A stretch of 64,000 bases of DNA, from NCBI GenBank assembly GCA_028284905.1, contig JANQQU010000012.1, positions 186,001 to 250,000 of the forward strand. The letters are read 5' to 3'. Source of the DNA: Calditrichia bacterium (GTDB taxonomy: Bacteria > Calditrichota > Calditrichia > RBG-13-44-9 > J075). How positions within the stretch are numbered: the first letter of the stretch is position 1; every line of letters starts with the position of its first letter. Shown here in pieces: positions 27,697-37,139 of this stretch. The notes under the pieces are model-generated. The model made no database searches, was not told the DNA's origin, and was given only the letters and a program-made list of their open reading frames with translations. Both the position numbers and the translations under genes were made by a program.

Positions 27697-28068
27697 TTGT
27701 TGAAGAAGTTATTATTTTGGGCGACCCGGCACGAGCGAAAGAATATTGCCTTTACAGGAGATCTGTCTAAATATGCCCCCGGCGATTCTTTATGGCAGGC
27801 GATTCTGAATCTTTGTGAGATTCATGGTTTACCTGAAGCAGTGGCGGATAACCAGGAAAGCGATATGGATTTGCGGTTGAAGATGTTTCGGGAAACCGGT
27901 ATTCTGAAAGTAGAAGTGTTTATCGAAGAACGCGGTGGGAAATTCGCCATCCGCTACAGTAATACAGCCAGTATTATCGATGAGAAAGACGAAAAATTGG
28001 CAATCTTTAAATATCTTGATATTATGGCACGCAACTCTTTGGAAAATAAACATGGCCGAATGGCCTAG
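27697..28068 (+). CDS. Conserved-looking small protein of unknown function
   Basis: About 123 residues, beginning with TTG at 27697 or more likely the next TTG at 27700; AGGAG at 27689-27693 gives a 6-nt spacing to the second. The chain is alpha/beta (KNIAFTGDLSKYAPGDSLWQAIL, ILKVEVFIEERGGKFAIRYSNTA, IFKYLDIMARNSL) without signal peptide, membrane segment or recognised domain. It stands alone on the plus strand and ends just before a strong bidirectional terminator shared with groEL. Coding is supported by the ribosome site and terminator; function unknown. Confidence 0.6.
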   Translation: MLKKLLFWATRHERKNIAFTGDLSKYAPGDSLWQAILNLCEIHGLPEAVADNQESDMDLRLKMFRETGILKVEVFIEERGGKFAIRYSNTASIIDEKDEKLAIFKYLDIMARNSLENKHGRMA

Positions 28069-28138
28069 GGAAATGCTTCGTTTTCAAGTAAGATGTTGTA
28101 AATTTTTAAAATGAATCAGTACTGCTTTTCGTACAAAA

Positions 28139-28175
28139 GAAAGGCGAATATCGGATGATATTCGCCTTTCTTTTT
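28139..28175. terminator. Bidirectional intrinsic terminator
   Basis: GAAAGGCGAATATC (28139-28152), loop GGAT, GATATTCGCCTTTC (28157-28170), then TTTTT. It serves the plus-strand small gene and, from the other side, the groES-groEL operon ending at 28197. Confidence 0.92.
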
Positions 28176-28196
28176 AAATATATATGGAGCGGTTGA

Positions 28197-29870
<1,674 letters not shown>

Positions 29871-29874
29871 TCAA

Positions 29875-30162
29875 TTATTCAACGATTGCTAAAATATCAC
29901 TTTCACGCATAATCAGGTAATCATCGCCGTCTACCTTGATTTCCGTGCCGGAGTATTTTCCGTAAAGAACAACATCTTTAACTTTTACTTCCATGGCTAC
30001 ATGCTTGCCATTGTCGTCCAATTTGCCTTTGCCGGCTGCTACAATCTGGCCACGCATGGGCTTTTCTTTTGCTGTATCAGGCAAAATGATGCCACCCGGT
30101 GAGGTGTCTTCATTGTCCAGCGGCTTAACCAAAACACGATCAGCTAAGGGCCTAACATTCAT
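29875..30162 (-). CDS. groES: Co-chaperonin GroES (Cpn10)
   Basis: 95 residues, full length. MNVRPLADRVLVKPLDNEDTSPGGIILPDTAKEKP is typical of the family, including the mobile-loop region TSPGGIILP, and the end VKDVVLYGKYSGTEIKVDGDDYLIMRESDILAIVE is canonical. It caps GroEL rings. AAAGGAG precedes the ATG by about 6 nt. First gene of the groESL operon. Confidence 0.99.
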   Translation of the reverse strand: MNVRPLADRVLVKPLDNEDTSPGGIILPDTAKEKPMRGQIVAAGKGKLDDNGKHVAMEVKVKDVVLYGKYSGTEIKVDGDDYLIMRESDILAIVE

Positions 30163-30508
30163 GTCTTACTCCTTTTATTATTTGTTTTTTATGGGTTTGT
30201 GTTTGATTTTTAGCAGTCTCATTTTCTGAGCGCCAATAATATAAATTTTCTTTTCTGCCAAACAAACAGAAAAATGAAAAAATTGGAGAATGGATTAAGG
30301 TTTGAGGGTTGCAACTGGCAGTGCTTTTCTCTAAATTGTTTTTTTGCATATTAATTGCATAAAATAAGATCCGTTTGTAGCCAAATAATTGTCGTAAAAC
30401 ACCGCTTCAAGAAAAACGAATTTAGGTTCTGTGACTTTGGTCTGGCGAAATGGTTAAACAATTGGATAATAATAATGAATGGGCCAACCGAAAAAAGGAG
30501 TTAAGCTA
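30163..30508. other. groES/crotonase divergent intergenic region
   Basis: 346 nt between divergent genes. It holds the CIRCE-like operator at 30210-30236 and AT-rich promoter-like sequence on both sides. I see no gene here. Confidence 0.6.
30210..30236 (-). promoter_or_regulatory. CIRCE heat-shock operator (HrcA site)
   Basis: TTAGCAGTC, 9-nt spacer, GAGCGCCAA: 15 of 18 arm positions match the CIRCE consensus TTAGCACTC-N9-GAGTGCTAA. It lies 47 nt before the groES start codon, in the leader position expected for HrcA control. HrcA itself is not in the window. Confidence 0.8.
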
Positions 30509-31291
30509 ATGGAAACTCAGAACGTACTATTGGAAATTAAGGATCGAGTGGCAATCGTAACTGTAAACCGGCCCGAAAAACTGAATGCATTAAACGGAGA
30601 TACTATTACGGCCCTGGCAGATGCGATGTCATCAGCGAATGACAATCCAGAGGTGCGCTGTGTAATTCTTACCGGCGCCGGTCCGAAGTCCTTTGTTGCC
30701 GGTGCAGATATCTCTGAAATTCAGACATTGAATATCGAAGAAGGTGCAAAATTTTCCAGAATAGGTCAGCAGGCATTTCGCTATATTGAAAATATGCGGA
30801 AGCCGGTGCTGGCTGCGGTTAACGGTTTTGCACTCGGTGGGGGATGTGAGCTGGCGATGGCCTGTCACCTGAGAATTGCTGCTGAAAATGCGAAATTTGG
30901 CTTACCGGAAATAAACCTGGGCATTATTCCCGGATATGGTGGCACCCAACGATTGCCGCGCCTGGTTGGCCTAAGCAATGCCCTCCATTTAGCATTAACC
31001 GGCGATATGATTGATGCCGAAAATGCCCATCGATTGGGGCTGGTTAGTGAAGTTGTTCCTGCGGCTGAATTAATGGAACGAGCGGAAAAATTGGCTGGGA
31101 TATTGGCATCCAAAGCACCTTTGGCAGCCGGTTTCATATTGGATGCAGTCTATGAAGGTGTTCAGACAGATATCGATAGCGCTTTGGATATTGAAGCAGG
31201 CTATTTCGGTAAAGTTTGTGAGACCGAAGATATGAAAGAAGGAACTGCCGCATTCCTGGAAAAAAGAAAACCAAATTTCGAAGGAAAGTAA
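30509..31291 (+). CDS. Enoyl-CoA hydratase / crotonase
   Basis: 260 residues from the ATG at 30509, chosen because AAGGAG is 8 nt upstream; the ATG 30 nt earlier has no such site. The oxyanion-hole block SFVAGADISE and GGGCELAMACHLRIA are present, and both catalytic glutamates of true hydratases are in place: Glu114 (GGGCELA) and Glu134 (GLPEINLGIIPGYGGTQRL). It should hydrate trans-2-enoyl-CoA, e.g. crotonyl-CoA, in fatty-acid or butanoate metabolism. The C-terminal FLEKRKPNF is typical. It lies 11 nt before a histidine kinase gene, an unusual partner. Confidence 0.93.
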   Translation: METQNVLLEIKDRVAIVTVNRPEKLNALNGDTITALADAMSSANDNPEVRCVILTGAGPKSFVAGADISEIQTLNIEEGAKFSRIGQQAFRYIENMRKPVLAAVNGFALGGGCELAMACHLRIAAENAKFGLPEINLGIIPGYGGTQRLPRLVGLSNALHLALTGDMIDAENAHRLGLVSEVVPAAELMERAEKLAGILASKAPLAAGFILDAVYEGVQTDIDSALDIEAGYFGKVCETEDMKEGTAAFLEKRKPNFEGK

Positions 31292-31302
31292 CCGGCGCCT
31301 GT

Positions 31303-32355
31303 ATGAAAGCGAAAAACACAGCACTGATAATTTCCGAGTCCCGGGATTTCCTGAATCAATATGCCAGGGTTTTTAAAGAGAATAATTTTGAGATTGTAAA
31401 ATCCCGCGGATTAGCAGACTGGAATGATAAGCGCCATTTATTCAAATTTGATGTTTGTCTGCTCGACAATAGTAAGGAAAATATCGATTTTAAGCCGTTG
31501 CTGGATTATGTGAATCGCTACAATCCGAAAGCGATTATTATCAGCATGGGCAGTGATAATATTGCAAAATTGGAAGGAACCAATTATCTTTACAGTGGCT
31601 TCGGTAATAGTATCCATTTCGAATCTTTTGTCGGAAATCTCGGCGAGTTCTTTAAGCGATCGAAAGCGCGGACGGATCTGGCGGCCATGCTAATTCACGA
31701 TGTGCGCTCTCCACTGACCAGCATGCTTTCGTATACGGAATTGCTTTTGAACAAGACTTTTGGTGAACTAAATGACGGCCAACGTAATTTTCTAGAAAAG
31801 ATAATGATTCTGGGGGATCAAACCCTGGACATGCTTGAAGATATCAATCAGGTTTACCGAAGCGAGCAGTATACTTTTTCTATCGATAAAGAAGTTTTTC
31901 CGGTAACCAAGGCTATTGATCAGGCGTTGTTAAATATTTGGATCCGTGCGGATCAGAAAAATATCAAGATCCGGAAAGAAATCGATGAGAGTATGCCACA
32001 AATTTACGGTGATTTCTTTCAGGTTCAGCGGATATTGATTAACCTGGTCGGTAATGCCATCAAATATTGTGAGGAAAACAGCACTGTATTGATACGGGCA
32101 AACATGCGTACGGAAAGAATGGCCGAACTGGCCGTGGAAGATAACGGGGGCGGAATTCCGGAAGATGATCTTGAAAATATCTTTAAAAAATCATTTCGCT
32201 TACAACAACATGAAGAAAATTATAAAGGCCATGGTTTGGGGCTTTACATCAGCAAGCTAATCGTGAAAGCGCATGGTGGAGGAATAAAAGCTGAAAATAA
32301 CGACATTGGAGGCGTTACTTTTAGCTTTACATTGCCGGTTTACAATAGCCGATAG
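31303..32355 (+). CDS. Histidine kinase with receiver-like N-terminus
   Basis: 350 residues. Residues ~1-118 have an alternating strand-helix pattern like a receiver domain (TALIISESRDFLNQYARVF, KFDVCLLDNSKEN with Asp55, KAIIISMGSDN), but the acidic pair at the start is replaced by SES, so it may be a degenerate receiver. HisKA carries His132 in MLIHDVRSPLTSML. The ATPase domain has NLVGNAIKYC (N box), VEDNGGGIP (G1) and GHGLGLYISKLIV (G2). There is no membrane segment, so it is cytosolic. It follows the crotonase gene by 11 nt and precedes the PTS IIB-like gene. The cognate regulator is not adjacent. Confidence 0.88.
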   Translation: MKAKNTALIISESRDFLNQYARVFKENNFEIVKSRGLADWNDKRHLFKFDVCLLDNSKENIDFKPLLDYVNRYNPKAIIISMGSDNIAKLEGTNYLYSGFGNSIHFESFVGNLGEFFKRSKARTDLAAMLIHDVRSPLTSMLSYTELLLNKTFGELNDGQRNFLEKIMILGDQTLDMLEDINQVYRSEQYTFSIDKEVFPVTKAIDQALLNIWIRADQKNIKIRKEIDESMPQIYGDFFQVQRILINLVGNAIKYCEENSTVLIRANMRTERMAELAVEDNGGGIPEDDLENIFKKSFRLQQHEENYKGHGLGLYISKLIVKAHGGGIKAENNDIGGVTFSFTLPVYNSR

Positions 32356-32419
32356 TGATTATTCCTTTACCTTTTCGAGTGATATATCGAAACGGTCGTG
32401 AAGCAAAAAGGAGAGGCAC

Positions 32420-32905
32420 TTGGAGAATAGGTCTGTAATTATCCGTATTGATGATCGTTTAATTCATGGTCAGGTTTTGGTTGGTTGGGGGAGTCATTAT
32501 CCATTAAAACGGTTAATTGTCGGAAATGATGAAATTGCAGAAAATGAGTGGGAAAGAAACTTGCTTCTTATGGCTGTTCCCCAGGATATCGACGGTCGTA
32601 TCTTGAGTCTGAAAGATACTGTAGCTTTATTAAATGAAGACAACGACGTCGATGGGCTTACTATGGTGCTTCTCGATTCTCCGGGAGATCTGCAAAAAAT
32701 GTTGTCATTAGGACTGAAGCCCTCTTCAGCCATCAATGTCGGAGGTATTCATTTTCAGGAAGGACGCCGCGAATATCTACCGTATATTTTCCTGGATGAT
32801 GCCGAAGTAGAGTCTTTTCGAAAAATGATCGATCATGATCTGATTTTTGAATGCCAGGATGTGCCAACCGGAACCAAATACGATCTTCAGAAACTAATAG
32901 GGTGA
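32420..32905 (+). CDS. Mannose/sorbose-type PTS IIB protein, orphan
   Basis: 161 residues. IIRIDDRLIHGQVLVGWG is the signature of mannose-family IIB domains, with the phosphorylatable His16; INVGGIHFQEGR and IFLDDAEVESFRKM also fit. The start is TTG at 32420 with AAGGAG 6 nt upstream; no alternative ATG is close. IIB normally passes phosphate from IIA to a sugar via IIC/IID, but none of those, nor EI or HPr, is nearby. Such solitary IIB proteins may act in regulation rather than transport; here that is inference. It is 64 nt after the kinase gene and 4 nt before the YjbQ gene. Confidence 0.88.
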   Translation: MENRSVIIRIDDRLIHGQVLVGWGSHYPLKRLIVGNDEIAENEWERNLLLMAVPQDIDGRILSLKDTVALLNEDNDVDGLTMVLLDSPGDLQKMLSLGLKPSSAINVGGIHFQEGRREYLPYIFLDDAEVESFRKMIDHDLIFECQDVPTGTKYDLQKLIG

Positions 32906-32909
32906 ATTA

Positions 32910-33335
32910 ATGGAACTCGAGACACAAACATTAACCTTTGATACCAAGGGTTTTAATGACATTATAGACATTACAGCCCGACTGCAACGGTTGCTTAATG
33001 ATGGTAATTATGACGAAGGCAGGATGTTGGTGTTTGTCCCTGGTGCGACGGCGGGCTTGACAACAATAGAATATGAGGGTGGATTAATTCAGGACATGAA
33101 AGATTTTTTTGATCGGATTAGTCCGATGGAAAGTCATTATCACCATAACGATCGCTGGCATGATGGTAACGGATACGCCCATGTGCGTGCAGCGATGCTT
33201 AAACCGGATCTAACAATCCCGTTTGTTCATCAGCGATTATGTTTGGGAACCTGGCAGCAAGTAGTATTAATCGACTTTGACAACCGCCCCCGGAAAAGGG
33301 AGCTGGTTGTGCAAATATGTGGCAAAAAACACTAA
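32910..33335 (+). CDS. YjbQ/UPF0047 family protein
   Basis: 141 residues, full length for the family. GFNDIIDITARLQRLL, VFVPGATAGLTTIEYEGGLIQDM and the conserved HHNDRWHDGNGYAHVRAA block followed by LGTWQQVVLIDFDNRPRKREL are diagnostic of UPF0047 (TIGR00149). E. coli YjbQ has been reported to have weak thiamine-phosphate synthase activity; the native role is uncertain. AGGGTG precedes the ATG by about 4 nt and the gene is 4 nt after the IIB gene, so they are co-transcribed. Confidence 0.93.
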   Translation: MELETQTLTFDTKGFNDIIDITARLQRLLNDGNYDEGRMLVFVPGATAGLTTIEYEGGLIQDMKDFFDRISPMESHYHHNDRWHDGNGYAHVRAAMLKPDLTIPFVHQRLCLGTWQQVVLIDFDNRPRKRELVVQICGKKH

Positions 33336-33343
33336 ACCGTGGC

Positions 33344-33553
33344 CTAGTGTGCTCCTTCTGTAGCTCTTTCCGAATCAGTTACTTCATTTTCACTTAGGAA
33401 ATCTTCCCGAAATTTTTCGGCATGACCATCTACAAACCAATTGATAATCGCTTCCTCTAAAGTAAGTTCTTCCTGATCATAGTCGGAAATAGTTTGATAG
33501 TAATCTTCAATTGCTTCCAGTTGAGCGTCGTTATAATCTTTATTTAAGTTCAT
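33344..33553 (-). CDS. Small acidic protein with EAIxxWF motif
   Basis: 69 residues; ATG with AAAGGAG 7 nt upstream, a strong site. Residues ~33-52 (LEEAIINWFVDGHAEKFRED) form an amphipathic helix with an EAIxxWF core that also appears in the product of the neighbouring tiny gene (EAVALWF). No domain recognised. It is 34 nt after that gene on the same strand and ends 8 nt from the convergent yjbQ-type gene. Confidence 0.65.
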   Translation of the reverse strand: MNLNKDYNDAQLEAIEDYYQTISDYDQEELTLEEAIINWFVDGHAEKFREDFLSENEVTDSERATEGAH

Positions 33554-33587
33554 TGTTAACTCCTTTGTATCATCAGACTTACCTGAG

Positions 33588-33749
33588 TTAGGTAAGTAGA
33601 TTCTTCAGGTTTCTGCGAGGCTTGACGGTAATATTTTCGGAGAACCATAGTGCAACTGCCTCGGAGTAGGAAATCAGTCGCTTCAATTCTTTCGACTTCA
33701 ATTCCCGGTATTCTAAAATTTTTTCCATCTGTTTCTTCGAACGATTCAT
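33588..33749 (-). CDS. 53-residue basic protein with EAVxxWF motif
   Basis: The frame begins at the ATG at 33749 with TAAGGAGAGCTG just upstream and ends at TAA 33588-33590. The start MNRSKKQMEKILEYRELKSK is basic and helical, followed by LISYSEAVALWFSENITVKPRR. The EAxxxWF core is shared with the 69-residue neighbour. A 7-bp inverted repeat CTTACCT/AGGTAAG (33578-33596) overlaps the stop codon and could tune expression of the second gene. Function unknown; too small for confident family assignment. Confidence 0.6.
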   Translation of the reverse strand: MNRSKKQMEKILEYRELKSKELKRLISYSEAVALWFSENITVKPRRNLKNLLT

Positions 33750-34028
33750 CAGCTCTCCTTACCGATATCCGCTACAATAATAGTGCCATACTTTTAATAC
33801 TTTTGAATCTAATTTAAGTTGCGGAATTTTTAAATTCTTTTCAATATTCGTCACGCTTTTGTCTACTTCTTAATAGAGCGATCTATCGTCCGTTGTTTCT
33901 CATATTAAAATTATCAATTCCGGACATTTTTTTGAATTCAATTATTTGACAGTTAAAGATAATCAAATATCAGCAAAAGGTATCACCCTTTAAAATTTAT
34001 GTAATTGATAATTATCAACAAATTTGAA

Positions 34029-34493
34029 TCAAACTTTTCGCTTTTCTATCAAACTGGTATCCTGCCGGAGCAGTTTTAAGAGACCTTCGGCATGTTGAAA
34101 GTCTGCTATCTGAAATCCTTCGGGGTCATTCAGCAATATTGGTTCCCCGTTTATCAGCTGTTCAAGGCTCACCCAGCAATAATCGCTGTGTTCCTCAGAG
34201 AGGCGAAAATCGCCTCCGGTTATTTCGACCAGAAAATCTATCGACATCAGGTAGCTATTTTCCAGCCATTCACCAAACCAGACATCTGCAGTGTGTAATA
34301 TCCGAATATCGAATCCGGTTTCCTCTTTAACTTCCCGAATGATTCCTTGTCGTGGATCCTCATCAGGAAGCAGCCTGCCGCCCGGTGGTGCCCATAAGCG
34401 GGGTGGGTGATTTCTTTTCAGTAAGAGAAACTTACCATCCCGGTAAACATAGGCAATGACCGCCACCTGATGTGTATGCTTCGAAGGATTCAT
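34029..34493 (-). CDS. Nudix hydrolase
   Basis: 154 residues. The Nudix box is complete: GRLLPDE, 7 residues, REVKEETGF, matching GX5EX7REUXEEXGU, for metal-dependent cleavage of nucleoside diphosphate-linked substrates. The substrate cannot be told. ATGA overlap of 4 nt with the upstream thioesterase-like gene shows translational coupling. No membrane segment. Confidence 0.93.
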   Translation of the reverse strand: MNPSKHTHQVAVIAYVYRDGKFLLLKRNHPPRLWAPPGGRLLPDEDPRQGIIREVKEETGFDIRILHTADVWFGEWLENSYLMSIDFLVEITGGDFRLSEEHSDYCWVSLEQLINGEPILLNDPEGFQIADFQHAEGLLKLLRQDTSLIEKRKV

Positions 34494-34915
34494 CGCTTCT
34501 TTCGCCGTAAAGGAATATCAAAGGGCTCGCGGATAAAATCCGGAATCGGCACCGGTCTCCCCTTGAGATTGGTAACCACCCAGGTAACATCTGCTTCGGC
34601 GACAATTGCCTGATCCTCGACCCGGCTGATTTTTTGGTGAAAGGTGCCGCTGACCTGGGAATGAGATTTCATATAAGTCTTGATAGATATTTGATCTTCT
34701 ACAACGGCCGGCGCCCGATAAGTAATGTCGACGCGTCGAATGACAATCGTATATCCGTTGTTCTTCAGGGCAGAAAGAGAAATGCCTTTAGTATCGAGTG
34801 TCTCCATCCGGGCAAATTCCAGGTAATTCAAATAGATGGCGTTATTAACATGGCCGTAATAATCACATTCGTATGCCCGTACTGTGTGAAATGATTCGCT
34901 GAGTGCTGCTGTCAT
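34490..34915 (-). CDS. Acyl-CoA thioesterase, 4HBT/YbgC type
   Basis: 141 residues, hot-dog fold. The motif YECDYYGHVNNAIYLNYLEFAR carries the catalytic Asp and GHVNN loop of 4-hydroxybenzoyl-CoA thioesterases, followed by VDITYRAPAVVEDQISI and AEADVTWVVTNLKGRPVPIPD. It should hydrolyse an acyl-CoA thioester; chain length preference is unknown. It overlaps the Nudix gene by 4 nt and is first in that pair. Confidence 0.9.
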   Translation of the reverse strand: MTAALSESFHTVRAYECDYYGHVNNAIYLNYLEFARMETLDTKGISLSALKNNGYTIVIRRVDITYRAPAVVEDQISIKTYMKSHSQVSGTFHQKISRVEDQAIVAEADVTWVVTNLKGRPVPIPDFIREPFDIPLRRKKR

Positions 34916-35321
34916 TTTTACCTTTTCCGTTCCTAATATTTAAGAATATTTCAAAATCTGTTTTGCATAAATATGTGTCTTTTAATGTATGGAATCTTCA
35001 GCGATAAAAAAATATGTCCTGAAAATTATGCCTTCGTTTTTTCTGCATTTATTTCCAGGAAAATTTTTGGCAGGGAAGTGATACTGCTGGTCGATTCTCA
35101 GACGCGAATGATCACGTACTATCTACATTTTGATACTTAAATTCGGTAAGTTGTTCTACCCGATTATTTCCGAAAAACTTCCGGACAAAGCTATTAAACT
35201 AGCATTTTGTTTTATGTGAATTTGTTCATAAGTTCTTTGCCGGATATTTCGGACAGGCTATGGGGCCTCAAGTAATTTTGGAGTAGCTTGTTTTTTGAAA
35301 ATGTTTCTGATGGAGGATGAT
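34916..35321. other. Divergent intergenic region, 406 nt
   Basis: It lies between the thioesterase gene (minus) and the saccharopine dehydrogenase-like gene (plus). AT-rich; I see no gene, RNA or convincing repeat in it. Confidence 0.5.
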
Positions 35322-36677
35322 ATGAAAGAAATTCTGATTTTAGGCGCTGGACAAAGCACACCTTATTTAATCAAATACCTTTTAAATGAAGCACAGAAAA
35401 ACGACTGGTTTGTTACTGTTGGTGATTTAAGCCTGGAAAATGCTCAAAAGGCAGTGAACAATCATCCCAATGGTAATGCGATTCATTTTGATATTAACGA
35501 TGCCGCTTTGCGGGGCACCTATTTTGAGAAAGCGGACCTGGTCGTCAATATGCTTTCGCCGGTGTTTCAGCACCTGGTTGCGCTGGATTGCCTCAATCAC
35601 AATACGCACATGATAACCGCTTCCTATGAAAATCCAAAAGTCCGGGATCTGGATGCAGACCTGAATCGCAAAGGATTAATCGTGCTAAATGAGATGGGGC
35701 TGGATCCCGGAATAGATCATATGTCTGCAATGAAAATGATTCATCAGGTGCAGAATAGCGGTGGGGTCATTAAGGCTTTTTTGTCTTACGGCAGCGGTGT
35801 GCCGGCGCCGGAAGTGGAAAGTAATCCATTAAAATATTGTATCACCTGGAACCCACGCAATGTTGTCCGGGCCGGAGAGGTTGGCGCCCAGTATATGGAG
35901 CGGGGCAGTATTAAAGTGCTTTCCTATCATCACGTTTTTAACCGCACCTGGGCAGTGGAGGTTGATGGTGTCGGCACAATGGAAGCCTACCCGAATCGGA
36001 ATTCGTTAATCTACCAGGAGATCTTCGGGCTTAAAAATGTGGATACGATGATTCGCGGCACCCTGCGTTATCCCGGATGGAGTGAAACCTGGCAGCAGAT
36101 TGTTCGGCTCGGTCTTAGCAACGATACCATGCCGATTCCTAATTTGAATGAGTATACTTATCGACAGTTTTTAGGTATGTTCTTACCTTTGCATGCACCG
36201 GGTGCTCGGCTGGAACAACGGGTTGCCAATTTATTGCGTATCAATCCTACCGGAAAAATTATGGAAAACCTGAAATATTTGGGATTGTTCTCGGAAGAGA
36301 AAATTAGTGACGCTCCGTCTACCGCATCTGAAGTTATGATTCAGCTGTTGGTGAAAAAACTGCCATTGCCGGAAAATGGGCGCGATATGGTTATCCTGCA
36401 GCATGAAATGGATGTTGAATTCCCGGATGCCAAAGATGGTATTCAGCGTCTGAAAAGCACCCTGATCGAATATGGTGAACCGGGAGGATATACGGCGATG
36501 TCGAAAACGGTTGGATTACCCGCTGCTATTGCTGCAAAATTGATACTAACGGAACAATTACCGCTAACGGGTTGCCAATTACCCACACATCCGGTGATTT
36601 ATGAACCTGTTCTGGAGGAATTGGAGAAGTTAGGAATTCGCTTTAAAGAAGAAGCACAAGTGAAATCCAGTGAATAA
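35322..36677 (+). CDS. Saccharopine dehydrogenase-like oxidoreductase
   Basis: 451 residues from the ATG at 35322, chosen because TGGAGG stands 5 nt upstream; an upstream in-frame TTG has none. An N-terminal Rossmann fold (EILILGAGQSTPYLIKYLL) binds NAD(P). VVNMLSPVFQHLVALDCLNHNTHMITASYE, MGLDPGIDHMSAMKMI and SYGSGVPAPEVESNPLKYCITWNP match saccharopine dehydrogenase (glutamate-forming) and lysine-ketoglutarate reductase/SDH family enzymes. It likely acts in lysine degradation through saccharopine, or a related amino-acid step. It is monocistronic, ending at a hairpin shared with a convergent small gene. Confidence 0.85.
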   Translation: MKEILILGAGQSTPYLIKYLLNEAQKNDWFVTVGDLSLENAQKAVNNHPNGNAIHFDINDAALRGTYFEKADLVVNMLSPVFQHLVALDCLNHNTHMITASYENPKVRDLDADLNRKGLIVLNEMGLDPGIDHMSAMKMIHQVQNSGGVIKAFLSYGSGVPAPEVESNPLKYCITWNPRNVVRAGEVGAQYMERGSIKVLSYHHVFNRTWAVEVDGVGTMEAYPNRNSLIYQEIFGLKNVDTMIRGTLRYPGWSETWQQIVRLGLSNDTMPIPNLNEYTYRQFLGMFLPLHAPGARLEQRVANLLRINPTGKIMENLKYLGLFSEEKISDAPSTASEVMIQLLVKKLPLPENGRDMVILQHEMDVEFPDAKDGIQRLKSTLIEYGEPGGYTAMSKTVGLPAAIAAKLILTEQLPLTGCQLPTHPVIYEPVLEELEKLGIRFKEEAQVKSSE

Positions 36678-36684
36678 TTGGCAG

Positions 36685-36720
36685 GGGGCAGTGGTTTGAA
36701 CACCGGCACTGCCCCTGTTC
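36685..36720. terminator. Hairpin between convergent genes
   Basis: GGGGCAGTG (36685-36693) pairs with CACTGCCCC (36707-36715), followed by TGTTCT on the plus strand. The U-run is poor, but position 8 nt after the stop codon supports a terminator role. Confidence 0.6.
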
Positions 36721-36721
36721 T

Positions 36722-36904
36722 CTAATCTTCTGCTAACTGATTCTCAATTCTTTCAATCCTGTCTAAAATTTCTTCCAAATACCTTAAGATGACAGCATGG
36801 GTGTGTTTTGCATCTATGCCTACTGGAGATGTATCCGAATGAATTTGCTTTAGAATTTCCTGATAATCATTTCCATTTTTGTCAAATAGACCCTTATCTG
36901 CCAT
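36722..36904 (-). CDS. Small protein with C-terminal coiled coil
   Basis: 60 residues from the ATG at 36904, chosen because AGAGGAG is about 6 nt upstream; an in-frame ATG 33 nt earlier has no good site. Residues ~30-58 (AKHTHAVILRYLEEILDRIERIENQLAED) form an amphipathic helix likely to be a coiled coil. No recognised domain; function unknown. It is convergent with the saccharopine dehydrogenase-like gene. Confidence 0.6.
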   Translation of the reverse strand: MADKGLFDKNGNDYQEILKQIHSDTSPVGIDAKHTHAVILRYLEEILDRIERIENQLAED

Positions 36905-37036
36905 TTCTGTCTCCTCTGTGTCTTTATCACTGATCATTTAATGGTTTAGTCCTGATGGCATTAACCAGGATGCCCGGGGTTAATATCGTGTATACTTGTT
37001 TAGTGAACAAAAATATATCTTTTTTAGAATATTTAC

Positions 37037-37065
37037 TTGACAAGTGAATATCTGTTTACTATAAT
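37037..37065 (+). promoter_or_regulatory. Consensus sigma-70 promoter TTGACA-17-TATAAT with palindromic sites
   Basis: TTGACA (37037-37042), 17 nt, TATAAT (37060-37065): a perfect consensus, 75 nt before the 104-residue gene. ACTTGACAAGT (37035-37045) is palindromic and covers the -35. Downstream, GTAAGTATA (37076-37084) and TATACTTAC (37098-37106) are perfect inverted arms in the leader. TATACTTG also recurs at ~36990. The arrangement suggests a strong promoter held by a repressor. Confidence 0.8.
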
Positions 37066-37139
37066 AGTGGTGAACGTAAGTATACTTGGTTTGTTTTTAT
37101 ACTTACTGAAAAAAAGTCTAATGACTAAAGGAGTTTACA

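Noticed and set aside
33352-33380. Terminator between yjbQ-type gene and the convergent small gene
   Set aside because: Only a 6-bp ACACTA/TAGTGT stem without U-run is present.
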